DNA from: Lithodes maja
Lineage: Eukaryota > Arthropoda > Malacostraca > Decapoda > Lithodidae
Reading direction: 5' to 3'
DNA: 64,000 nt
Assembly (NCBI GenBank): GCA_037953745.1
Contig: JBAKBP010004318.1
Coordinates: forward strand, 62,001-126,000
The translations under genes were made by a program, and so were the position numbers. Shown one piece after another: positions 20,083-30,925 of the stretch. The notes under the pieces are model-generated. The model did no database searches. It was given only the letters and a program-made list of their open reading frames with translations, and was not told the DNA's origin. Every line of letters starts with the position of its first letter. Position 1 is the first letter of the stretch.

Positions 20083-22960
20083 CTACTTTTTATCCAATTT
20101 TTTCTTGAAAATATGGATGTTTCTTGCCCCTACCACCTCCTCCTCCAGCCCATTCCATTTGTCAATACATCTATAGGGGAAGCTAAACTTCCTGATATCG
20201 TTCTTGCAGGTAGGTCTTTTTACTTTGTAGCTGTGGCCTCTAGTTATTCCTGTATCCATAATTAATATATCCTCCCTATCCAGCCTCTCCAGCCCCCGGG
20301 TGCATTTGTACATCATTATCATGTCTCCCCTCTCTCTCCTCTCTTTTAGACAAGGTAGATTTAATTTGTCTAGCCTCCCTTCATATGGCAGTTCTCTGAG
20401 ACTTGGAACCAATCTAGTAACTGCTCTCTGGATTCTTTCTAACTTGTGAATATGCTTCTTTAGATGCGGGGACCACACCACTGCTGCATACTCCAATCTT
20501 GGTCTAATCATACTCTTCATAATTTCGCTACCATGGTCTCATCCAAGTAGTTCAGAGCAACTTTCATATTCCCGGCCATTGCATACATTCTGCTAAAGAG
20601 CTTGTTAATATGTTTCTCTGGCGACAAGTTATCTTGTATAATCAACCCTAAATCCTTTTCTTTTTCGGCCTTGCTAATTATATTATCTCCCATCCTGTAC
20701 TCCCAATTTTGTCTATTCACACTTCTTCCCATATTTAACACATGGCATTTACTTATATTAAATTTCATTTTCCACTTGGTGCTCCATTTGTATATTTTAT
20801 CTAAATCCCCTTGCAGCTACTCACAACTACTTTTATTTGTTATTTGTCTCATAATTTTTACGTCATCTGCAAACATTGACATGTAGGAGTTTATGCCTAT
20901 CGGCAGGTCATTCACGTACATAAGGAACATGAGAGGTGCCAACACAGATCCCTGCGGCACACCACTCTCAACTTTCCGCCACGATGAGTAAGATCCTCTA
21001 ATGTTGGTCCTCATTTCCCTATCTGTTAAATAGCTCTCCATCCATTTCAGCAAACTCCCCCTGACACATCCTAGCGTCTCAAGCTTAGATAACAATCTCT
21101 TATGTGGTACCTTATCGAATGCTTTGGAAAGGTCTAAGTAGACGCAGTCCACCCATCCGCCTCTTTCTTGGAGTACATCTATCACCCTACTGTAATAACA
21201 TAGCAAACTGGTAACACAAGATGTCCCTTCTCTGAATCCAAATTGCTTTGGGGTTATTATCTTCTTTCTCTCCAACATTTTCATCCATCTCTTCCTAATT
21301 AGCTTTTCACAAATCTTGCATACAATACTAGTAAGTGAAACTGGTCTATAGTTTAGAGGGTCCTCAGGGTTTCCATTCTTGTATATCGGAATGATATTAG
21401 CTCTTTTCCATTCAACAGGAACCTGTCCTTTATCTAAGGAAGCTTGAATTATGTCCCTCACTGGCTCCACTAATTGCTCTGCACACTCCTTTAAAACCCA
21501 GGCAGACACTTCATCCGGTCCCATAGCTTTCCTTACTTCAAGTCCTCTCATCGCAGATAACAGCTCATCTCTAGTTATTTCAATCTTACTAAGACCACTC
21601 TCCAGTACTCCCGCCTGTGGTTCGTCAAAACCTTCCTCTCTAGTAAAAACTGACCCCAATTTGTTATTCATTACCTCGCACATGTCCGATACATTTTCAT
21701 ACGTCCTAGCATCAACTCTTTATTTAGTAATTTGTTTCTTTATTTTCAACTCACTGTTTATATATTTATAAAATAATCTAGGGTCACTTTCACATTTATT
21801 TACTATGTTCTTCTCATAGTTCATTTTAACTTGCCTAATTATGTTAACATATCTATTCCTCTCCTGTTTATATTTATTCCGATTACTCTCAGTGTTCCTT
21901 CTTCTTAATCTAGCCCAAGCTGCATCACGCCTACCCAAAGCTCTTTTGCATTTCAAATTAAACCAATCTTTCTGCTTAGTAAAATTTCCAGTTTTATATC
22001 TTGGGACAAACAGATTGGTTCCTACTCTATAAATTTCGAGGAATCTACTATATTTACCTTGTACGTCCTGTTCCTTCAAAATAAGATCCCAATCTACTCC
22101 CTCTAAATATCTTTTCAAGGATACATAATCAGCTTTACTATAATTTAATCTGTCATTTATGTAGCTATTGTCTAATCTATTGGCATTACTCGAGGTCAAC
22201 TTCCATTTTAGTAATAGGTGATCACTTTTACTTACAGGACATAGATAGTTTATATCACTAATTTCGTGAGGATCTTTTGTAAAAATCAGATCGAGTTTAC
22301 CCCTCATTCTTGTATTTTCCTTCACATGTTGTGCAAGTACATTTTCCGTAACCAACTCCACTAGCCAACTTCCCCAAGATCTCTGATTTGGCCCTGCATC
22401 TCCCAATTCCCAATCAACCTCACTACAGTTGAAATCTCCTACCAAGATCAATCGATTCTTCCTTAAAAGCAATCTTCTCAACGACTGAATCATATCCTCG
22501 ACCATCTCCTCAAACTCCAACTCCCTCCATGCTCTGGTCTTTGGTGGCATGTAAGCTACTGCTATGTCTAGCTTTTTTCCTTCTATATCATTGAGTTCAA
22601 CTGCCATTATAACTGCCTTGTCATTATTTAACTCCACGTGCTTTGCTGTCATAGGGATCTTAACTAATACTGCCACTCCACCTCCCCTTTTACCCTTTCT
22701 ATCATATCTCCATATATTATATCCTTCACTAAACACTATGTTGCTGTCAAAGTCCTTGTTCAGCTTTGTCTCCGTCCAACAGACTATCTGTGGTTGATAT
22801 TTTCTTAATATATCATCTAACTCTACCTTTTTACTGTTTATTCCATCTATATTAGTGTAGTAGCACAGTATATTTGAATCCACCTCCTTGTTTCTCTTCC
22901 CTCTCTGCCTCCTACCAGGTTCACCTCCTCCTCCATCCCTTCCCTGACCTAGTTTCCACC
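20083..22960 (-). pseudogene. CR1-A ORF2 (endonuclease and reverse transcriptase), broken
   Basis: Apurinic-type endonuclease at 22883-21720: YYTNIDGINSKK, QIVCWTETKLN, GGGVAVLVK, ILVGDFNCSEVDWE, SDHLLLKW. RT at 21683-20817: RKAMGPDEVSAWVLKEC, NPEDPLNYRPVSLTS, KQFGFREGTSCVTSL, VYLDLSKAFDKVPHK, SGVPQGSVLAPLMF and the catalytic MFADDVKIM. The thumb and C-terminus (20768-20083) hold MIRPRLEYAAVVWSPHLK and FPYRCIDKWNGLEEE, ending in KKKLDKK. Stops or shifts separate the pieces near 21720, 20816 and 20518. It is highly similar to the plus-strand copy at 52651-55772. Confidence 0.88.
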
Positions 22961-23180
22961 TCCCCTGCTAATTCTATTCTCCTCCCCCCCCCTCCACAAT
23001 CTCCCATACCCCCTCTCTCTCCCTCTGTTCCACCTTCTCCACCATATCCTGGCTCTCTCTCCGGTCCCCTGCTCCCTGCATTATCTCTCGCTCCGTCTCC
23101 TTGCTTTGACTTCGTACTTGTCTCTCTGTCTCTTTCCCTATCACTCCTCTTACTTTCGGTTCTTGGTGGCTCCTGATGTA

Positions 23181-23995
23181 CAGTAGGGTCCCGCATAAAA
23201 CGAGTCTTGATTAAAACGAGCGACCTAAAATATTAATATTTAATTTTCAATCAGAACGAATCAATTTCAACGGAAGCGAAGCATGGACGTTGGTTGAGAG
23301 ACTCAGACCAAGAGTGAGAGCAGTGGAAATGAATTACTTAAGGAGTGCGTGCGGAATTACATGGAGGGATAGACAGACTAATGAGGAAGTAAGAAGGAGG
23401 TGTGGTGTGGAGGTAGATGTGCTGGAAAGTGTGAAAAGGAACAACTTGAGATGGTTCGGCCATATGGAACGTATGGAAAGCGAGAGAATGACTAAGAGGG
23501 TGTACGAGAGCGAGGTGGAGGGACAGAGGGGGAGAGGTAGACCGAATATGAGGTGGAAGGATGGAGTGAGGAACTACATGAATGAAGGCGGTGCTGGTTG
23601 GGGGGAGGGGCGTCGACTGACTGGGGACAGAGGTGCATGGGGGCGTTCGTTCGTGGCCACCCCTTCGGGGATCACGGCGTCAGGCAATAGATAGATAGAT
23701 AGAACGAATGTGATCACATAAAACGAGTCCGCCGCCAAAGTGGGGCAAATCCGAGGAGTTTTCATATAGAGCGCCGAAATATCGTACAAAACGTACAAAA
23801 TATCGTACGCTTTCATATAGAACGCCGAAATATCGTACAAAACGTACAAAATATCGTACGCTCCTGACGGAAATTTACGCTTCCAGTGAACATTGACGAT
23901 ATTGGGCCACCAAAATGCCGTGTTCACATAAAACGAAATCGCATAAAACGCCCTCGTTTATCGACCATATACTCGTTTTATGTGAGACCCTACTG
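23181..23995. mobile_element. pogo/Tc1-mariner-like MITE inside CR1-A ORF1
   Basis: Ends are CAGTAGGGTCCCGCATAAAA and the inverse of CAGTAGGGTCTCACATAAAA, flanked by TA on both sides (23179-23180 and 23996-23997). The CR1-A copy at 52621-55853 shows the empty site, AAGTGGTACATCAGG near 52681, with a single TA. An RTE-G 3' fragment sits inside it. Confidence 0.88.
23271..23702 (+). mobile_element. RTE-G 3' fragment nested in the pogo-like MITE
   Basis: Encodes the C-terminal part of RTE-G ORF2 in one open stretch (23290-23694): VERLRPRVRAVEMNYLRSAC, GITWRDRQTNEEVRRRCG, NNLRWFGHMERMESERMTKR, then the shared 3' end and (GATA)n tail. It is 5'-truncated, as is usual for target-primed integration. 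Confidence 0.85.
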
Positions 23996-24280
23996 TACCA
24001 CTTCCTTACTTGCCCTTCCCTTATTCTCCAAAAAAAATTCTTCTTTTGCTCTTCAGACAACTTTCCATTCTCTTCATCAGCCTTAGCTTGGAGTTCCCTT
24101 AACTGTTCTCGTTCTTCTACACTTAGGTCCTTTTTTACCCTTATATGATTCAGCTCTGTCGAATTTAATTTCCAGCTCACATTGGCTACTGCTTCTGCAG
24201 TTGATCTAAACTTTAGTTCCACTCTTAGTGGTCTCATCTCGCCCTTCTTATATTTTCCTAATCTTCTCACCTCCTCCAGT

Positions 24281-25395
24281 TCTTACAGTTTCTTACAGTT
24301 TCTTACAGTAGATCCTCTGGAAAAAGGCAAACTATGCCTGTGTATCCAGCTCAGTACCAGTACTTGCACTGCTGCGGTCGTTCACGGTGTTGGCGGCGGC
24401 GGTAGCAGACGCAACATTTTTACTATTCTGTATTTTTGTTTATAATCAAACTTCAAATCTTGTCTTCCCCATGCTTTATCAAGATTACTTTCAAACTCCC
24501 TTATTGATTCGGAATCGACTACATACTGGGGCAGTGCGTTCCACTCATTTACCACTCTATCACAAAATGAGTTCTTTGCCTTCTCAAGCCTATTTCTTTC
24601 TTTGTAAATTTTCTTAGAGTGTCCTCTCGTTCTTGTTCCCTCCCGCATCAAGAAGATACCTTCACACACATCCTCATCGTACTTTCTGACACTATCTTAA
24701 AAGTCTCTAATCATATCCCCTCTCTTTCTCCTATATGCCAGTGTCGGAAGCCCCAGTGTCCTCAACCTCTGCTCATAGCCTGCGTTCTTCAACGTTGGTA
24801 CCAGCTTGCTAGCTCTCCTCTGCACTTTCTCCACTGCTTCTATATCCTTTACCATATATGGAGCCCACACCTGGTTTGCATATTCCAGGTGCGGCCTAAC
24901 CAGCGCTGTATATAGATTCCTGAAGATTTCTTCGTCAAGTGACACAAATGTCCTCCTTATCAGCCCTACAATTCTATTGGCTTTGTTTATCTTTTCCGCT
25001 AAATGTTCTGAGAAATTTAACTTATTGTCTATCACTACTCCTATATCCTTTTCTGCACTCACTTCCTCCATCGCTTCATACATACTGTATCCTACCTTGT
25101 CTATCTTGCTGGTCCCAATCCGCATGTACTTGCATTTTTTTGGATGAAAAGGCATTAACCAATGCTCAGACCATCCCTTCATGCCCTCCACATCTCCTTG
25201 AAGCAAACCCATATCTTCCTTACTCCTCACTCTTCTATACAGTTTAGTGTCATCCGCATACAGGTATACCTCACTTCCATTAGTTATAACTTCAGGCAAG
25301 TCGTTGATAAATATAACGAACAGCAGTGGTCCCAACACAGATCCTGAGGTACCCCACTTGTAATTTCCCTCCACCCCGAGCCTATTCCATTCACT
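24281..25395 (-). pseudogene. CR1-like LINE CR1-B, 3' half, inserted in CR1-A ORF1
   Basis: The minus strand encodes the RT from the primer-grip side onward: SGSVLGPLLFVIFINDLPE, the catalytic LYADDTKLYRR, HPKKCKYMRIG, KDIGVVIDNKLNFSEHLAEK, TALVRPHLEYANQVWAPY, RRKRGDMIRDF, then after a stop near 24695 the tail NRLEKAKNSFCDRVVNEWNA and LDKAWGRQDL. The 3' tail is a decamer repeat, on plus TTTCTTACAG, at about 24281-24311. It is 5'-truncated (no endonuclease). ORF1 of CR1-A resumes on both sides. Confidence 0.82.
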
Positions 25396-26221
25396 TTACC
25401 CATCCATAACCCTCGTCTAAGTAATCCAGTATCCCCTTGACTTTCACAATATCCCTTTCCTTTCTTACCTTCATATCTGCCAGGTGCTCTTCCACATCTC
25501 CAAAGATTACTACACACTTACCTCTATCTATTGTCTCTCTCACTACCTTCTCTTTCTTCTTTAAAACTTGCACTACATTTTTTTCAAACTCTTTCTTTTC
25601 CTTTTCTCTCTCTTCCTTCTGCTCCTTCACAATTTCTTCAAGGGCTACCATCGTGGCACTCTCTACCCTTGTCCACTAATTTTTTACCTCACTAATTCCT
25701 TTTACTTCCTCACTCAGGTGGCCCTCATATTCCTTAAGCTGAGCCTTGAGTGCCACATTTTCCGCCGCTAACTCGTATACTCTGGCCATCACTGCCTCTA
25801 GAGGTAGATATGCTGGAAAGTGTGAAAAGGAACAACTTGAGATGGTTCGGCCATATGGAACGTATGGGAAGCGAGAGAATGACTAAGAAGGTGTACGAGA
25901 GCGAGGTGGAAGGACAGAGAGGGATAGGTAGACCGAAAGAGAGGTGGAAGGATGGAGTGAGGAAGTACTGTACATGGATGAAGGCGGTGCTGGTTGGGAG
26001 GAGGGGCGTCGACTGACTGGGGGCGGCAGGCAATAGATAGATAGATTTACCGGTAAAATGACGTAACTTTGGACAGGGATATAATTTCGGACATTCTGGA
26101 GAAATATACAGTCGATCCTCGATTTAACGGACTCTGTCCGTAGCCGGCTTTTTTTACAGTAACGGACAAATGTCCGTTACTGTAAAATTTGTCCGTTAGG
26201 TGGCGGGCACATATTAGTTAA

Positions 26222-26703
26222 CCCTCCAGCCCCGGCTATGTATTATATATATATTCCTCGAAACCCGGGTGTTTTGGCCAAAAAACGTCTAGGCTAGGCT
26301 ACCGTATATTCGTTAATCAGACTGCTTCCCGCATTCCCGCGCATCCCCAAGCGTAGCTGTGTTATTTACCTTAGAATGGCATTAAGTAGAGCTCTCTAAG
26401 TCAACTGGTGAGCTGTGATGATGATTTCATTGGAGATAACTTTATGGCCAACACAGCCACTTTACACCACTTTTCGATACTTAACAACAACATACAGGCA
26501 CACACGAACAAGCGACGCTCTCCTTCTTGTGGCCGGAGATGCGGGGCGTCGGTCCAGCCGGCTGTTGTTTACATGCGTCGGACCGACGCCTCGCACACGA
26601 AGCTCACAGGCTTTCAACCACTGGGCGTTCAAGAGGCCTTCCGGGTACCTGTTACAGTATATGCTTTTTTATGGCGTTCAAGAGCCCTTCCGTGGTGAGA
26701 GGG
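26222..26703 (+). mobile_element. pBac-A MITE copy 1
   Basis: 482-bp element starting CCCTCCAGCCCCGGCTATG and ending CCGTGGTGAGAGGG, flanked by TTAA at 26218-26221 and 26704-26707. The TTAA duplication and CCCT start are the piggyBac signature. It shares TCGGACCGACG and GAAAAACGTCTAGGC-type words with the other copies and has no transposase. Confidence 0.88.
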
Positions 26704-26707
26704 TTAA

Positions 26708-26979
26708 CCCTCCAGCCCCGGTTATGTATTATATATATATTCCTCGAAACCCGGGTGTTTTGGCCGAAAAACGTCTAGGCTAGGCTACCGTATATTCGTT
26801 AATCAGACTGCTCCCGCATTCCCCGCGCATCCCCAAGCGTAGCTGTGTTATTTACCTATAAAATGGCATTAACCCGGGAACTGCGGGAAGACTCTTTAGA
26901 GTTCGGCCGGCGGACTGCGGAAGACTCTCTGGAGTAAGTAAAACTAAAAATCAACTTTTTACATCGAAAAAAAAAATTT

Positions 26980-27016
<37 letters not shown>

Positions 27017-27813
27017 GCCCCTGGGCCATGCAAAATCTCAGTCCTCTACCTCCCCTCCTTCCCCACTTTCCTCCTATTCCTCAGTTATCACCTATTTTCC
27101 CTATTATTCCCTTATTCTGAGGTATATTTTCGTGCTAACATTAGCGAGTTGCAAGCAGGGTGTTGTCATCACTGATGGCCATCGAGTGCAAGAGAGAGAG
27201 AGAGAGTATCGATCGACTGTGTCTCAGTGGCCTTGGGGGAAATTGGCGGGAAAGGAGTTTGCCTCACCCATAGATTATACAACTCGCGGGCTATATCTCC
27301 GATTTTGACCATCCAAACGCTGTTTTCACTCGTTTTATTGTTGTTTCAGGTTAATACCTTTATAATCAACCCATAATAGGCGCATATGGATAATTATTAA
27401 TGCTATTAATGGTACAATGAATATTTTAGTGACGAAAAACCTCAAATACGTCAGCACAGGGGACGTTTTCATTTACCCCGTGCGCACTTCAGAGGTTAAG
27501 TAGAGCTCTCTAAGTCAACTGGGTGAGCTGTGATGATGATTTCATTGGAGATAACTTTATGGCCAAACCAGCCACTTTACACCACTTTTCGATACTGAAC
27601 AACAACATACAGGCACACACGAACAAGCGACGCTCTCCTTCTTGTGGCCGGAGATGCGGAGCGTCGGTCCAGCCGGCTGTTGTTTACATGCGTCGGACCG
27701 ACGCTCGCACAGCAAGCTCACAGGCTGTGACGTCGTGGGTGCATATGAGGCCTTCCGGGTACCTGTTACATGCTTTTTTATGGGCGTACATGAGGGCATC
27801 CGGGAAGGAAGGG
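26708..27813 (+). mobile_element. pBac-A MITE copy 2, containing a pBac-B MITE
   Basis: Begins directly after the TTAA that ends copy 1, so the two stand head to tail with one shared TTAA. It ends CCGGGAAGGAAGGG before TTAA 27814-27817. Its own sequence is about 480 bp; the rest is a pBac-B element inserted at the TTAA of the internal GGCATTAAGTAGAGC. Confidence 0.85.
26873..27495 (+). mobile_element. pBac-B MITE copy 1
   Basis: Starts CCCGGGAACTGCGGGAAGAC and ends GCGCACTTCAGAGG, flanked by TTAA at 26869-26872 and 27496-27499. Inside are a poly-T run (about 26978-27015), a GA microsatellite near 27190 and the words GTGTCTCAGTGGCCTTGGGG. A second copy lies reversed at 47173-47812. Confidence 0.88.
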
Positions 27814-28489
27814 TTAAGGTAAGAAAAACAACTTTATTTGTATCATTGAATTGTATATTCTCTTCTATCTACTGTTTGCCTATATTGTTTTATTCTCTTC
27901 TATCTAATTAGGTTAAACTTATACTGTACATAGAAAGTTTTAAATCTTTATTATTTTGGCATATTTGGGCAAAAACAGAAGTCAGGAGGGAGTTTTCCCA
28001 GTAACAGACTTTTTCCAGTAACGTACAAGCTTCCCCCCCTATTAGTCCGTTAAATTGAGGGTCGACTGTATAATGAACCGCAGTTATGGGATAAACACAT
28101 GATGTTATGGAAAAACAAGTACAGTATGTCTGCGGTGTTTTTCCATAATGCAGAGCCATTTTTCCATAACTGTAGCTTATATACTTTTATCCAGAAATGT
28201 CTGAAGTATACTCCCTTGACCGAAGTTAGGCCATTTTACGGTACTGTTTTATATCACCATTATAGCCATTCGTAAGTCACTGTTCACTGCTTTCATGCAT
28301 CGATTGGGACTAAAAAAAAAATAATATTAGATTGGTTTAGGACATCACTCAAGCATGAGTCACCTGACTGACTGCCTGTGACAACAATACTTTTTCTAGC
28401 GCGCTTTTAAGCGGTTTCAAGCCATGTTATAATGTAATGGCTCTATAGAAGACATCCGTCACCGATACTCCTAATGCTCAGATGCCTTC

Positions 28490-28640
28490 TTCATTCCTCA
28501 CTCGATACCCCGTCCCTGAGGTTAAACCCACATATCCATCTCCCCTTTCTCTTCTCATTCCTTTCCATTCTCTTGGTATATCCTCTGCTTTAACCAACCA
28601 CGTCTCTGATGCATAGCCGCATAGGTCAGGAGAAAAGAAG
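28490..28640 (-). pseudogene. RTE-F fragment
   Basis: On the minus strand a short stretch reads SETWLVKAEDIPREWKGMRR then ERGDGYVGLTSGTGYRVRNE, which corresponds, much decayed, to the RTE-F region ASETSAVKVEDANRMERNEM and following. Only this piece remains. 28244-28490 shows nothing recognisable. Confidence 0.5.
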
Positions 28641-29835
28641 TTTGCATGTGATGGAGATGAGCTGCTTAACCCCTCAGACCCGGTTAGGCTCTGAGGCATC
28701 CATAAAAAACATCCCCGCGGAACCCGGAAGGGCTCTGAGGCTCCGGCAGCTTGAAAGCCTGTAAGCTTGTTTTGAAAGCCGTCCGTCCGACGCATGTAAA
28801 CAACAGCCGGTTGGACCGACGCCGCGCATCTCCGACCACAAGAAGGAGAGGCGTCCTTGTTCGTGTGTGCCTGTATGTTATTGTTAAGTAGTGAAAAGTA
28901 ATGATAAGTGGCTGATATCGCCACAAAGTTATCTCCACGGAAATCGTCATCACAACTGAACCAGTTGACTTAGAGAGCTCTACTCAATGCCATTCTACAG
29001 GTACGAAACACATCTACGCTTGGGAATGCGCGGGAATGCGGAAGCAGTCAAAATAACAAAGATACGGTAGCCTAGGCGTAGACGTTTTTCGGCCAAAACC
29101 CCCGGGTTTCGGTATGGAATACATAGCCGGGTCTGAGGGGTTAAGGAGTATTTGTGGAGTGATGCATAGAGACAGATTGAGGAATGAAGAGGTATGTAGG
29201 AGAGTGGGCCAACAAGAACCCTTATCGGCCAGAGTGGAAAGAAGGGTGCTGTGCTGGTATGGACATGTTGAACGAATGGGTGATAAAAGGCTTACAAAGA
29301 TAATGTATGAGTCAGAAACAAGGGGAAAAAGATTGAGAACAAGACCTCGGAGGAGATGGTGTGAAAAATGTGTTTGAAGATAGAGATGACTGAAGAAAAG
29401 GCAAGAGAAGTGGTGATGAATAGGAATGAGTGAAGAATGCTTGTGAATAGATAAATAACAACGTGGGCGTAGGTAGTAGGGGTTGGGCGCCAGTTGGACT
29501 AGATAATTGTCAGTCAGGTGCCTGGCTCCAGGTGCCTGGCTCGGGGAGCCGGTTAAATTATGAAGGGCCCTGCTTGAAAGTATGTGGGCGGGCATTGTGG
29601 TGTAGTTCCGCTGTGTGTCTGCCTGCTGTGGCCGGAACCTCTCCGGGAGATCTGGGACCTGGGAGTCTTGCTTGAGACCCCTCATGGTTCTTGGTCTTCT
29701 CCTGGGAGACCAAGATGTGTGTGAATTTTCTACTTATATTTTATTTTGTTGTTTCTGTTTGGGCTTTGTCTCGAGTTCGCTACCCCCAGCTGTGGGGTAT
29801 GTGCCTGAGTATATAAATACTGTACATACATTAAA
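28641..29835 (+). mobile_element. RTE-E 3' end, split by a pBac-A MITE
   Basis: GATGGAGATGAGCTGC (to 28665) continues after the MITE at TTAAGGAGTATTTGTGGAG, reproducing the uninterrupted text of the RTE-E copy near 38865. The protein part has SICGVMHRDRLRNEEVCRRV and the last words RNE-RMLVNR, with stops. The 3' UTR follows, with the CTCCGGGAGATCTGGG-like motif and a tail near 29815-29830. Confidence 0.75.
28670..29140 (-). mobile_element. pBac-A MITE copy 3
   Basis: 471 bp, reverse orientation, TTAA at 28666-28669 and 29141-29144. It is more diverged than copies 1 and 4 (ends CCCCTCAGACCCGG on both sides) but keeps the whole internal layout. It sits in RTE-E. Confidence 0.85.
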
Positions 29836-29869
29836 CAACATTATCATCTCTGTATCAACATTATCATCT

Positions 29870-30160
29870 TCGTATCTTATTAATCAGAATTTGTCTTCAT
29901 TAATCTGCATGTTGTTTTCCCTGGTCCACTGGAACACACATTCATGTCCTCCTGCAGCCGGCCCGTGTCTTCTTGTGTGTTTATCATCAAACTGTACTTA
30001 GTATTGCATCATCAGCAAAGAAAGATACGATACAGTACTTTGTGTTTTGTTGGCATCCATGTAATTAGAGTAATTAGAATTTGGAAAAGAAGGGGTGCTA
30101 GCACTGTTCCTTGGGAAACTGAGCTTTTGACATCCAAAGGCTCAGATGTGACAGCGGGAA
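29870..30160 (-). pseudogene. Decayed reverse transcriptase fragment
   Basis: On the minus strand, in shifting frames: SQGTVLAPLLFQILI, then FADDA, then LMINTQEDTGRLQEDMN. This is the PQGSVL...FADD core of a CR1/Jockey-group RT with several frameshifts. Too short to place in a family. Confidence 0.5.
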
Positions 30161-30282
30161 AATGCCCTATACTGGAGATCATCTACAGTCTACACACACC
30201 CTCACACGACACTGGCTACAAACGTCTACAATCAAATACCAGCTTTAGGTAGTACAATATGCCCTTGCTTTCACTTACATGG

Positions 30283-30283
30283 T

Positions 30284-30320
<37 letters not shown>

Positions 30321-30770
30321 GTTCTTAAAGCTAGCGCATGCTAAGCCAGCTAAGGATAGCCCAATAAGGCCGATTAGGCGTATTTCCATTAGGGTCCTGT
30401 ACTACTACCCCATCCCCTTACTCATGAGGGACGGTAACGACTCGGTGCTTGTGAAAAACCTTTAATGTGCCGAGCGTGGGCGTGATCCTGGGACCTTCTG
30501 GGTGGAAGTCCAAGATGCTATAGTCTATTTTTTTCCAGCTGATGATAAATTGAATCTCTTAGCAGCGAATTTCCCGATACTTAATGGCAAAATATGAAAC
30601 TAATATATATCCAAGTCCTCTTAATGCCAAGTTTTCACAATTAACAACATATTTTGCCACAAAATCTTGGTAATAACGGACTAATGAAGATGAGGACATG
30701 GCAATTTACCCTCAGCTGAAAATAATCAGACTATAGTCACTACACCAGCGAGCCGTTACCTCTCAGTGTT
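30283..30770 (-). repeat. tRNA-derived SINE split by a small DNA transposon
   Basis: Read on the minus strand: a head GGCTCGCTGGTGTAGTGACT with an A box, then (after a 205-bp insert) CATCTTGGACTTCCACCC and a B-box-like GGATCACGCCC, a body of about 150 bp, and an (ATT)n tail, which is the (AAT)n run on plus at 30285-30321. This is the standard layout of a tRNA-derived SINE. Confidence 0.65.
30526..30730. mobile_element. 205-bp MITE inserted between A and B boxes of the SINE
   Basis: CTATAGTC lies on both sides (30518-30525 and 30731-30738), which fits an 8-bp hAT-type duplication. The ends are inverted imperfect copies containing CCAGCTGATGATAAATTG and CAGCTGAGGGTAAATTG. If TC is counted to the element, the duplication is the 6-bp CTATAG; sequence alone does not decide. 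Confidence 0.65.
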
Positions 30771-30925
30771 ATTAAACAGTTACTAAGGTGTAATACCGGT
30801 ATTTGGTACTGTCTGTACTTGTTACTGTATGCAAAGTAGTCCTGTTTGGGCTTGTAGGTTGTAACACTATGGAATGCTACACTGGTTTATAGGGCAGCAC
30901 TGAATAGAAGTCTGTGGTTGATTAA

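Larger units (their letters stand above)
20011..25798 (-). mobile_element. CR1-like LINE CR1-A, long copy carrying two insertions
   Basis: Read on the minus strand this runs from ORF1 (coiled-coil-like segment near 25651-25391, then LGKYKKGEMRPLRVELKF and KFRSTAEAVANVSWKLN near 24270-23990) through ORF2 to the 3' tail of repeated AATTAGGTAAATAC at about 20011-20040. ORF1 is cut by CR1-B (about 24281-25395) and by a pogo-like MITE (23181-23995). It is itself inserted into an RTE-G copy. The second copy at 52621-55853 shows the uninterrupted sequence at the MITE site. Confidence 0.85.
17175..26043 (+). mobile_element. RTE-G copy split by two later LINE insertions
   Basis: Three separated pieces form one 5'-truncated RTE-G 3' end when read in order: 17175-17316 (VVSMEVKKSLHDSV... 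to the VEM region), 19920-20010 (LRSACGVTWRDRQTNEEVRR) and 25799-26043 (VDMLESVKRNNLRWFGHMER to the (GATA)n tail). The first gap is filled by Joc-C, the second by CR1-A. The order of pieces and strand are preserved, so this is one insertion broken twice, not three fragments. Confidence 0.8.
26108..28068. mobile_element. Tigger/pogo-like MITE (CAGTCGACCCTC ends)
   Basis: Inverted ends CAGTCGATCCTCGATTTAAC on the left and CAGTCGACCCTCAATTTAAC (reversed) on the right, with TA at 26106-26107 and 28069-28070. It was split by insertion of pBac-A copies at a TTAA. Related ends occur at 49713-51039. Confidence 0.82.
26048..28243. mobile_element. Outer MITE with about 60-bp inverted ends, hosting nested MITEs
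   Basis: The left end ACCGGTAAAATGACGTAACT (from 26049) and the right end (to about 28242) are imperfect inverted copies over some 60 bp, including GGACATTCTGGA on the left and its counterpart on the right. Nearly all the space between is later insertions, so the original element was only about 235 bp. Family and exact TSD are not settled. Confidence 0.55.

Noticed and set aside
22874..23196. Pro/Ser-rich plus-strand frame
   Set aside because: It is antisense to the charged linker between ORF1 and ORF2 of CR1-A.
26408..26783. Open frames repeated in several pBac-A MITEs (MSCDDDFIGDNFMA...)
   Set aside because: Similar frames recur only because the MITE copies are similar; they differ by frameshifts, lie in non-autonomous elements and match no protein family.
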